Source: Anaerolineae bacterium (GTDB taxonomy: Bacteria; Chloroflexota; Anaerolineae; Aggregatilineales; J027). Taken from it: a stretch of 48,118 nucleotides of DNA. The translations under genes and the position numbers were made by a program. Positions within the stretch are counted from its first letter, which is position 1. Every line of letters begins with the position of its first letter. Under the pieces are notes generated by a model. The model was not told the DNA's origin and made no database searches. It saw nothing but the letters and a program-made list of their open reading frames with translations. The DNA is taken from the NCBI GenBank assembly GCA_021463865.1, contig JAJTXY010000031.1, positions 1-48,118 on the forward strand. The letters are read 5' to 3'. Below are positions 41,998 through 48,118 of this stretch, piece by piece.

Positions 41998-42846
41998 TTA
42001 CCCCATCGCGCCACGGACAGCCCGTTTCAGATAGACCCCGGCCATCGCACGGCGGTAGTCTTCGGGTGCATAGACATCGCCCATCACATCGCTTAAATCA
42101 GCGGATAGGGCTTTCGCGGCGGTGTCAAGAGCAGCAGCGTCCAGCGCCGAACCGACTAGAGCATTGGCGGCAGCGGCGGAGAGTGTCGCTTTGGGGGTGG
42201 CCCCACCAACTGCGACACGGGCCTTGCTGCATTTGCCTCCGCTAACTTCTAGTACCACGCACACACCTACTACCGCATAACGGGAGGCGGGGTGGGCCAT
42301 TTTGACATAGGCGCTTTTGGCTTGACCGATGCTCGGAATTTCAACGGCGGTAATGAGTTCACCGGGGTGTAAATCGGTGGTGAATAGGTCTAGAAAGAAG
42401 TCCTCTGCTGCGACCACGCGATTTCCATCTGACCCCTGTAGATGGAGCTTGCCACCGAGGGCCAGTACAACCGTTGGCGGATCGGAGGCCGGGTCAGCAT
42501 GGGCCAGATTGCCACCCAATGTGCCACGATTGCGGACGGCTGGATCACCGACCTGACCGCAAGCACTTGCCAATGCCGGGGCGTGTTTTTTCACATCGGC
42601 GGAACTGGCAATTTGGGCATGGGTCGAAAGCGCCCCGATTTTGACACTGCTCCCACTGACGCTGATCCCCTTGAGTGTGTCCAAACGACCAATATCTACC
42701 AAAGATTCTGGTTCATTTAGACGTAGTTTGAGGGCAGGCAGCAGACTGTGACCACCCGCCAAAAATTTCGCCCCATCACTTGATCCTTTTTGGATGGCCT
42801 CAGCGACGGAAGCGGCCCGTTGATAGTCGAAGTTGCTAGGATACAT
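41998..42846 (-). CDS. coxM: FAD-binding medium subunit (CoxM-like)
   Basis: A 282-residue flavoprotein subunit that passes electrons from the FeS subunit to FAD. FAD motifs: KFLAGGHSLLPALKLR and TLGGNLAHADPASDPP; the C-terminal CO_deh_flav_C region contains KMAHPASRYAVVGVCVVLE. Length is typical. GGAGG, seven bases before the ATG, overlaps the coxL stop region, so translation is coupled. Confidence 0.92.
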   Translation of the reverse strand: MYPSNFDYQRAASVAEAIQKGSSDGAKFLAGGHSLLPALKLRLNEPESLVDIGRLDTLKGISVSGSSVKIGALSTHAQIASSADVKKHAPALASACGQVGDPAVRNRGTLGGNLAHADPASDPPTVVLALGGKLHLQGSDGNRVVAAEDFFLDLFTTDLHPGELITAVEIPSIGQAKSAYVKMAHPASRYAVVGVCVVLEVSGGKCSKARVAVGGATPKATLSAAAANALVGSALDAAALDTAAKALSADLSDVMGDVYAPEDYRRAMAGVYLKRAVRGAMG

Positions 42847-42849
42847 GAT

Positions 42850-45219
42850 TTAACCTCCGTTGCCTTGCAAAACGCGCCAAATCTTGGGCGGTGTGATGGG
42901 CATATCCATGTGTTTGACCCCAAACGGCGCGAGGGCATCCACAATCGCGTTAACGACAGCCGGGGTTGAGGCAATCGTGCCCGTTTCACCCGCCCCCTTG
43001 ACGCCAAGCGGATTGACCGGAGTCGGAGTCTCGGTGCGGTCTGTCTCAAAGGTGGGGAAAAAGTCAGCTTTTGGAATGGCATAGTCCATCAATGACCCGG
43101 TGATCAGTTGCCCATTGTCATCATAGACCGCCCCTTCCCACAGTGCTTGGGCCACGCCTTGCACAATGCCGCCGTGTACCTGCCCTTCAACAATCATGGG
43201 GTTAATCACCTTGCCCACATCGTCAATGGCGATATACCGCTTGATTTTGACCTCACCAGATTCTTTATCCACTTCGACCACGCAAATGTGTGTACCAAAG
43301 GGGAAGGTGCAGTTGGGTGGGTCATAATAGGAGGTGTTGTCTAGGAACGGTTCCATGCCGGGGGGTAAGCTGTAGGCCAATGCCGCTGCCCCTGCGATTT
43401 CCTGAATCGTTTTGGATTGGTCAGGTGAGCCTTTGACAAAGACCTTGCCATCTTCATACACTACATCTTCCGGCGCGGCTTCAAGCATATGTGCCCCTAG
43501 CAGTTTGGCTTTTTCTTTGATTTTTTGGAGCGAATTATAGACCGCCACTGTACCGACGGCGGTGCTGCGACTGCCATACGTTCCATAACCAAAGGGCGTG
43601 CCGAGAGTGTCACTGTGCTGGACGATGACATCATCCACTGAGATGCCTAATTCACCCGCCACGACCTGCGCGACGCTGGTTTCATGGCCCTGCCCGTGTG
43701 ATTGGGAGCCAGTGGTGACAACGACCTTGCCCGTCAAGTGAACACGAACATTGGCACTTTCCCATAGACCCGCACCCCAACCTTCACCGGGCAGGCCGAT
43801 CCATGCCGAGGGAGCGACGCCACAGATTTCGACATAGCTCGAAAAGCCGACGCCGAGATAACGCCCCTGTTTACGCGCTTCGGCTTGTTCCTTGCGGAAA
43901 TTTTCATAATCGAGCATCTTGAGCGCCAAATCGAGGGCCTTTGCATACTGCCCGCTGTCATATTTGAGGCCGTTCAAAATTACTGGATCATAGGGGAAGG
44001 CTTCTGGTGGGATAAAATTCTTGCGGCGGACAGCTACCGGATCGAGACCTAGTTCATGGGCGACCAAATCCACTGCCCGTTCAATGACGTAGGTTGCTTC
44101 AGGGCGGCCTGCCCCACGATAGGCGTCCACCATGCCCGTGTTGGTATAGACCCCATAGACATGACAGAAGATATTCGGGATGCGATACGTGCCGGACAGC
44201 ATACGCCCATATAGCGTGGTTGGGATGCCGGGAGCGATGGTCGAAAGCACCCCGCCGAGATTGGCATAGGTATTGACCTTCAGCGCCGTAATCGTGCCGT
44301 CTCGCTTTGCACCGACCTCGATTTCGGTAATATGGTCACGCCCGTGTGTGGTAGCGATGTAATTTTCGCTGCGGGTTTCCATCCACTTGACCGGGCGGCC
44401 TATTTTGCGCGATAGGGCCGCCATTAGGCAGTATTCGGGGTAGAGGAAAATCTTGGCCCCAAAGCCACCGCCGACCTGCGGGGAAATCACGCGCATCTTG
44501 GTTTCCGGCACACCGAAGACAAAGGCCGTCATCAGCAGGCGCATGACGTGAGGCGCTTGGGAGGTCATCCAGACCGTCCATTCCTCCGTCGCTGCTTGAT
44601 ATTGGGCGATGCAGCCGCGTGTTTCCATCGGTGTGGGGATGAGGCGTTGATTAATCATGCGCTGCTTGACCACCACGTCGGCTTCCTTTAAAGCCCGATC
44701 AGTGGTGTCCTGAGTGCCACATGTCCATTCGAGGGCGATATTGTTGGGAGCATTTTCGTGCAGTTGCGGCGCACCCGCTTTGGTGGCTTTTTCGGCATCC
44801 ACCACGGCTGGCAGCACTTCATAATCCACATGAATGAGTTCAAGGGCGTCTTGGGCCGTGTAACGATCTTCCGCGACCACCACTGCGATACCCGCCCCGG
44901 TGAAGGTCACACGGTCAATTTCCAGTACACGCGGGGTGTTGACGTTATTTTTGACCTTGCCTGCCTGCCACGCACATGGCATCGGGTTCACATCGCTAAA
45001 ATCTTTGCCCGTATAAACTGCCACGACGCCGGGATGTTTGGCGGCTTTGGAGGTATCAATACTTTTGATCTTGGCGTGGGCGTGTGGACTACGCAAAATG
45101 GCGGCGTGCAGCAGGCCCGGTAATTGAATATCTTCCAAATATTTAGCTTCACCTGTAATCAGGCGTGGATCTTCACGACGTTTAATTCTTGAACCAATAA
45201 TTTTTTCGGCAGCAGCCAT
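42850..45219 (-). CDS. coxL: Molybdenum hydroxylase large subunit, CoxL form II-like
   Basis: A 789-residue subunit that binds the molybdopterin cofactor. Domain order: Ald_Xan_dh_C a/b hammerhead at about 15-130, then the cofactor-binding domains to the end. Motif VDAYRGAGRPEATY has AYRGAGR at 366-372, the form II signature; form I CO dehydrogenase has AYRCSFR. QVGGGFGAK at 248-256 and the catalytic glutamate in GVKGAGETGT near the end are present. The substrate may be CO or another purine/aldehyde-like compound; form II alone does not prove CO oxidation. It lies between coxS and coxM. Confidence 0.9.
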   Translation of the reverse strand: MAAAEKIIGSRIKRREDPRLITGEAKYLEDIQLPGLLHAAILRSPHAHAKIKSIDTSKAAKHPGVVAVYTGKDFSDVNPMPCAWQAGKVKNNVNTPRVLEIDRVTFTGAGIAVVVAEDRYTAQDALELIHVDYEVLPAVVDAEKATKAGAPQLHENAPNNIALEWTCGTQDTTDRALKEADVVVKQRMINQRLIPTPMETRGCIAQYQAATEEWTVWMTSQAPHVMRLLMTAFVFGVPETKMRVISPQVGGGFGAKIFLYPEYCLMAALSRKIGRPVKWMETRSENYIATTHGRDHITEIEVGAKRDGTITALKVNTYANLGGVLSTIAPGIPTTLYGRMLSGTYRIPNIFCHVYGVYTNTGMVDAYRGAGRPEATYVIERAVDLVAHELGLDPVAVRRKNFIPPEAFPYDPVILNGLKYDSGQYAKALDLALKMLDYENFRKEQAEARKQGRYLGVGFSSYVEICGVAPSAWIGLPGEGWGAGLWESANVRVHLTGKVVVTTGSQSHGQGHETSVAQVVAGELGISVDDVIVQHSDTLGTPFGYGTYGSRSTAVGTVAVYNSLQKIKEKAKLLGAHMLEAAPEDVVYEDGKVFVKGSPDQSKTIQEIAGAAALAYSLPPGMEPFLDNTSYYDPPNCTFPFGTHICVVEVDKESGEVKIKRYIAIDDVGKVINPMIVEGQVHGGIVQGVAQALWEGAVYDDNGQLITGSLMDYAIPKADFFPTFETDRTETPTPVNPLGVKGAGETGTIASTPAVVNAIVDALAPFGVKHMDMPITPPKIWRVLQGNGG

Positions 45220-45231
45220 GTCTCTACCCTC

Positions 45232-45690
45232 CTATTTCGTTCCCGCAGCCGCTTTGACAGCCGCCACGATGTTTTGGTATCCGGTGCAGCGACAAAGATT
45301 GCCTTCCAGCCCATGCCGGATTTCTTCGTCGGTGGGGTGGGGGTTGCTTTTCAGCAGCGCGATAGAGGTCATAATCATGCCGGGGGTGCAAAAGCCACAT
45401 TGCAGGCCGTGTTTTTCCCAAAACGCTTCTTGCATAGGATGGAGATGGCCGTTGGATTTTAGCCCTTCAATCGTGGTGACTTCGCCCCCATCGGCTTGCA
45501 CGGCAAGGCAGGTACACGATTTCACCAACTGCCCGTTCAAATGGACATTGCAGGCCCCACATTGACTGGTATCACAGCCAACATTTGTGCCTGTTAGCCC
45601 AAGTTCTTCCCTTAAAAAATGAACAAGCAGCATTCTTGGTTCAACTTCACGCTCGTGCAGCGTGCCGTTGACTTTAATGGAGACTTTCAT
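45232..45690 (-). CDS. coxS: [2Fe-2S] small subunit (CoxS-like)
   Basis: A 152-residue iron-sulfur subunit. The plant-ferredoxin-type cluster is bound by Cys39, 44, 47 and 59 ([16 protein letters not shown]). The second, proximal cluster uses [10 protein letters not shown] and CRCTGYQNI. Layout is normal for the small subunit of xanthine/CO dehydrogenases. AGGAGG precedes the ATG at nine bases. It is 12 bases ahead of coxL and 117 bases after coxG. Confidence 0.95.
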   Translation of the reverse strand: MKVSIKVNGTLHEREVEPRMLLVHFLREELGLTGTNVGCDTSQCGACNVHLNGQLVKSCTCLAVQADGGEVTTIEGLKSNGHLHPMQEAFWEKHGLQCGFCTPGMIMTSIALLKSNPHPTDEEIRHGLEGNLCRCTGYQNIVAAVKAAAGTK

Positions 45691-45807
45691 AAAAATTTTC
45701 CTCCTAAAACTTCAAACTTTATCGCGTTGAGATACGTCAAATCGTCGAAGTTCGCAACCGCCTCCTTTCAATCAGGCTCCCTCAAATGGGCAAAAAGTTA
45801 AGAGTAG
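45691..45807 (-). other. Gap between coxG and coxS with a second AAAGGAGG
   Basis: Besides the coxS ribosome binding site, an extra AAAGGAGG lies near 45764-45771 on the minus strand with no gene following; the nearest frame (TTG) has six codons only. It may be a leader-peptide remnant. No terminator or clear promoter is visible. Confidence 0.35.
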
Positions 45808-46260
45808 TTATCGAGTAGGAAGTTGTTTTGCCAACTCATGAAAAAACTGCTTGCTCATGACATTCGCCCCTGCGCCGATGAGTCGCTGCCCAAGACTGGC
45901 AATTTTGCCGGAGATATTGGCGTGGGCATCCCAATGGACAAGGGTTTCATTTTTCTCAGCGTTATAGGTGAGTTTGATAAGGGCCGTACCGCCGATGACG
46001 CTTTGCTGACCCTCTCCATTGACGGTGAGGCGATATTGATTGGGGGCTTCGACCTCGCTCATCTTGATGATACCCGCATAATGACCACTCAGCGCCGCAA
46101 AACCCACTTTGGCAGCGGCCCGCCATGTCAATTCTTCGCCTTCGACAGGGATAAGTTCTTTTACGCCGGGGATGGCTTTAGCGATGGCGTCCGGGTCCAT
46201 GAGGAGTTTCCAGACGGTATCTTGGTCGGCCTCAAATACGTAGGAGCCGGTGAGTTCCAT
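45808..46260 (-). CDS. coxG: CoxG-like SRPBCC protein
   Basis: A 150-residue helix-grip protein of the CoxG/SRPBCC family: MELTGSYVFEADQDTVWKLLMDPDAIAKAIPGVKEL, WRAAAKVGFAALSGHYAGIIKM and LVHWDAHANISGKIASLGQRLIGAGANVMSKQFF are the family patterns. CoxG can anchor the enzyme to the membrane through its C-terminus; here the C-terminal helix is amphipathic and short. It is the first gene of the cluster, with GGGGGA before the ATG and a promoter at 46305-46332. Confidence 0.92.
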   Translation of the reverse strand: MELTGSYVFEADQDTVWKLLMDPDAIAKAIPGVKELIPVEGEELTWRAAAKVGFAALSGHYAGIIKMSEVEAPNQYRLTVNGEGQQSVIGGTALIKLTYNAEKNETLVHWDAHANISGKIASLGQRLIGAGANVMSKQFFHELAKQLPTR

Positions 46261-46304
46261 AAAAAATATCCCCCAAACAAAGTCTAAACTCTAATTAAAC
46301 TGTG

Positions 46305-46332
46305 ATTATATGCCGATTTAAAATAAGTACAA
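46305..46332 (-). promoter_or_regulatory. Promoter of the cox cluster
   Basis: On the minus strand TTGTAC (46327-46332), 16-base spacer, perfect TATAAT (46305-46310). Transcription starts near 46298, 38 bases before coxG. It lies in the folK-coxG gap. Confidence 0.6.
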
Positions 46333-46361
46333 ACTAAGAGAATGACCGGAGTCCGTTTCTG

Positions 46362-47096
46362 CTATAAATAGCGCACGGTATCCCAATCCGGGAGGGCATC
46401 CCACCAATCCTCATTTCGATCATCGCTTAGGACGGCTTCCACCTCAAGATCATGTGATTCATATAAAATGACCCTTTGACCGGGACTTAATATATCCAAA
46501 AGGAGCTTATGTATACGGGTGTTGATAAGCACCATGTTCCCATCGAGAGAACGTGAATTGAAATCAACGCCTATTCGAAGCAAAAATGGCAGATCAGCCC
46601 ACACATCATCGCGCCGAGCGATACCATTCATAGGTAATTTCTCAGCGATTTCAGCAAGGGTCTTATCCGAGCCGGGGTAGATATAATCCGGGGCAAGGTC
46701 GGCTAGTGGACGTGCCAGATGGATAAAACGCAGAATATCGGGATCAGGCACTTGCCAATTTTTATCCCCATACGTGAATACGGCTTTGTCCCACAGCGTA
46801 ATATCGAGGTCAATCGTGCGGGGGGCATTTTTGTTGTTGGGGTCACGCACCCGCCCCAACTGATTTTCGATATTCTGCAAAATCGTTTTGACGCTGGTGG
46901 GGTCAAGTTCGGTGATTACTTCGGCGGCGGCATTCAGAAATGGCGCTTGTTCGGTAAACCCAACGGGTGGGGTTTCATAAACGGGCGACAAATTCCATAT
47001 ATCAAAATTTTCCTGCAACAATTTGAGGCAGGCACGAAAATTTTCAACGGGATTGATATTTGAGCCAAGCGCCAAGAATACATGGTGACTAGACAT
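46362..47096 (-). CDS. folK: HPPK (FolK) with a C-terminal extension
   Basis: A 244-residue protein. Residues 1-165 are 6-hydroxymethyl-7,8-dihydropterin pyrophosphokinase: VFLALGSNINP, LSPVYETPPVGFTEQAPFLNAA, RVRDPNNKNAPRTIDLDITLW. It adds pyrophosphate to the pterin in folate synthesis. About 75 extra residues follow (DDVWADLPFLLRIGVDFN to DWDTVRYL), which typical HPPK (about 160) lacks. The start is ATG 47096, with AGGA upstream and an 8-base overlap with folB; the ATG-like start at 47123 lies inside folB. Confidence 0.9.
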   Translation of the reverse strand: MSSHHVFLALGSNINPVENFRACLKLLQENFDIWNLSPVYETPPVGFTEQAPFLNAAAEVITELDPTSVKTILQNIENQLGRVRDPNNKNAPRTIDLDITLWDKAVFTYGDKNWQVPDPDILRFIHLARPLADLAPDYIYPGSDKTLAEIAEKLPMNGIARRDDVWADLPFLLRIGVDFNSRSLDGNMVLINTRIHKLLLDILSPGQRVILYESHDLEVEAVLSDDRNEDWWDALPDWDTVRYL

Positions 47097-47463
47097 TCTG
47101 AAAATCCTCGGTAGTGCGTTCAATCACAATCGCCACACTGTCGGCAAAACGCAGTGCCCCCGGCTTTGCAACTTTCACGCGAATATGGGGCACACCACAA
47201 TCTATAATAGCAACACGGGCAATGGCGGTGGCAAGGGCTTCAAGCGTTTTGTAATGCGACGCCTCCACCATTTGAATGACGGCCTTGTTGACGGTTTTGT
47301 AATTGAGAATATCATCAGGATTATCGCTTAGGCCACCCTTACGAATATCGGTAAACAAGGTCATGTGGATGACTACATCTTGTTTTTTATCGAGTTCCCA
47401 TTCGCTAAATCCGATCAGGCAGCGCAGGCGTAGGTTTTCAATTTCAATCATATCACTGGACAC
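47089..47463 (-). CDS. folB: Dihydroneopterin aldolase
   Basis: A 124-residue enzyme that makes 6-hydroxymethyl-7,8-dihydropterin from dihydroneopterin. Family patterns: LRLRCLIGFSEWELDKKQDVVI, NYKTVNKAVIQMVEASHYKTLEALATAIA and HIRVKVAKPGALRFADSVAI. The start is GTG at 47463 with AAGGAG nine bases before; ATG 47451 is an alternative. It overlaps folK by eight bases. The product is the substrate of FolK, so the pair forms one step of folate synthesis. Confidence 0.93.
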   Translation of the reverse strand: MSSDMIEIENLRLRCLIGFSEWELDKKQDVVIHMTLFTDIRKGGLSDNPDDILNYKTVNKAVIQMVEASHYKTLEALATAIARVAIIDCGVPHIRVKVAKPGALRFADSVAIVIERTTEDFQNV

Positions 47464-47550
47464 GGATGGCGGCTCCTTGATGGTGATTCACTGTTCGATA
47501 TTTTACCTGATTTAAAGGGCCTTAATTTAACGATAATCTAAGACTCATTA

Positions 47551-47725
47551 TGCTATACTTAAGGTTACAGTCTCCACTTAAGCGCCAATTATGCTAGGCA
47601 ACTTGAGTGCGGATATGATAAGGCGTTTCTCTACACAATAGCGCAACCCTCCTTCCGCATTTCGAGTGCAAAAGTATCGGGCGTGATGTATCCAATCATC
47701 AGTGTAGAGAAGGAGACTGTGTTTT
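47551..47725 (+). ncRNA. Structured noncoding left end of the IS110 element, candidate bridge RNA
   Basis: An extended -10 TGCTATACT (47551-47559) has no -35 upstream, and CTTAAG occurs at 47558-47563 and 47577-47582. TTCTCTACAC (47627-47636) is a perfect complement of GTGTAGAGAA (47702-47711). GAGTGCGGA (47605-47613) can pair with TCCGCATTT (47654-47662), which crosses the first helix, so the two form a pseudoknot or alternate. TTGAGTGC and TTCGAGTGC are repeated at 47603 and 47661. IS110 elements carry a bridge RNA in this position; the assignment here is inference. Confidence 0.5.
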
Positions 47726-48118
47726 ATGCACGCCATCGGCATTGACGTTGGCAAGACCAGCATTGATTTGTGTGTGGCTGGCGACGGCGCACCGAAAAAG
47801 TGGCCCAGCGTCGAAATTTCCCTGACTGACCCCCTTTGGTATCAGACCCTCACCAATCTCACCGAGCAAGCCCTTGTGGTACTCGAACCCACCGGATGGC
47901 ACTTAAGTCGCCCGATTGTGATAACCCTACTCAGGGCAGGCGCGACGGTCTACCAAACCAATCCCCGCAACACCCGCCATATCCGCGAGGCCCATATTTC
48001 CGGTGTCAAAACCGATGCGATGGACAGCCGCGCCTTGGCCTACATCGCCCGTCTGATAGCCGAAGGCCATCCCCCACGTTCCACCTATCCGCTAGATTCC
48101 GAACGCGAGGCCCTTGTC
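47726..48118 (+). CDS. IS110-family DEDD transposase, N-terminal part
   Basis: The first 131 residues of a transposase, cut by the window end. The RuvC-like DEDD domain is intact: IGIDVGKTSID with Asp7, LEPTGWHL with Glu54, TNPRNTRH, and KTDAMDSRALAYIARL with Asp97 and Asp100. The full family protein is about 330-400 residues, so the serine-containing C-terminal domain is outside. AAGGAG at 47710-47715 is ten bases before the ATG and overlaps the 3' arm of the long-range helix, so RNA folding may limit transposase synthesis. Confidence 0.92.
   Translation, partial: MHAIGIDVGKTSIDLCVAGDGAPKKWPSVEISLTDPLWYQTLTNLTEQALVVLEPTGWHLSRPIVITLLRAGATVYQTNPRNTRHIREAHISGVKTDAMDSRALAYIARLIAEGHPPRSTYPLDSEREALV

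Larger units (their letters stand above)
47551..48118 (+). mobile_element. IS110-family insertion sequence, left part
   Basis: The element runs off the window on the right. Its left boundary is not marked by a terminal inverted repeat, as usual for IS110; it probably lies somewhere in 47520-47560. It carries the transposase and the structured noncoding end. Insertion is upstream of folB, whose promoter region it may have altered. Confidence 0.6.

Noticed and set aside
42850-45219. Calling the enzyme a form I aerobic CO dehydrogenase
   Set aside because: The active-site loop reads AYRGAGR, not AYRCSFR.
45823-46287. 154-codon plus-strand frame opposite coxG
   Set aside because: The coxG frame has family motifs, a ribosome binding site and a promoter; the opposite frame has none.

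Overview
The window reads as a piece of a bacterial chromosome of roughly even base composition, densely coded on both strands. The gene content (HrcA, a form-II CO-dehydrogenase-like cluster, threonine/proline-rich secreted proteins, an IS110 element, DUF4380, DUF4236 and DUF2085 proteins, and a GAF histidine kinase without a partner regulator) suggests a Chloroflexota member, probably Anaerolineae-like. That assignment is inference from style and families; there is no rRNA or tRNA in the window to confirm it.

Layout. 1-366 is a leader with a sigma70-type promoter, a TPP riboswitch and an intrinsic terminator. It controls a thiamine operon (367-5238): thiamine pyrophosphokinase, a thiamine-binding MTH1187-type protein, an ABC importer of the ThiXYZ type for a pyrimidine precursor, a DUF402 protein and a DinB-like protein. 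5303-7298 (minus) holds UspA and two membrane proteins (DUF4126, DUF2085). 7438-11662 joins xseB to a MacB/FtsX-type ABC exporter. 11709-14006 (minus) holds an AAA+ ATPase with a winged-helix N-terminus and a Pro/Gln-rich membrane protein, divergent from a lipoprotein with SH3b and CARDB-like parts. 15679-19534 carries trehalose-6-phosphate phosphatase, HrcA, thioredoxin and a CbpA/DnaJ-type co-chaperone. 19761-26882 mixes a disordered small protein, an orphan peptide-type binding protein, a membrane-anchored propeller-like protein, an FHA protein, a double GNAT protein, a GAF histidine kinase and an overlapping DUF4380 protein. 26924-31478 contains an NAD-salvage group (nicotinamidase-like hydrolase, nicotinate phosphoribosyltransferase-like enzyme, FMN split-barrel protein, DUF4236-TPR protein). 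31625-37695 has radA, PAAR-MgtC, a methyltransferase, a RodZ-like protein, rplI and an AAC(3)-family acetyltransferase. 37692-46260 (minus) is a complete molybdenum hydroxylase cluster (coxG-S-L-M, then coxD-E, xdhC and a molybdopterin-binding protein). 46362-47463 (minus) is folB-folK. The right edge enters an IS110-family transposase with a structured noncoding left end.

The genes form three visible metabolic units: TPP-controlled thiamine salvage, pyridine nucleotide salvage, and a Mo-Cu/FAD/FeS hydroxylase with its maturation factors. The most interesting signals beyond ordinary genes are the fully readable TPP switch in which the terminator arm also carries the start-gene ribosome binding site, a long hairpin masking the thiZ ribosome binding site, an intrinsic terminator inside the cox cluster between structural and maturation genes, an 11-bp inverted repeat in the AT-rich otsB leader, and the candidate bridge RNA region of the IS110 element. 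No CRISPR array, tRNA or rRNA was seen.
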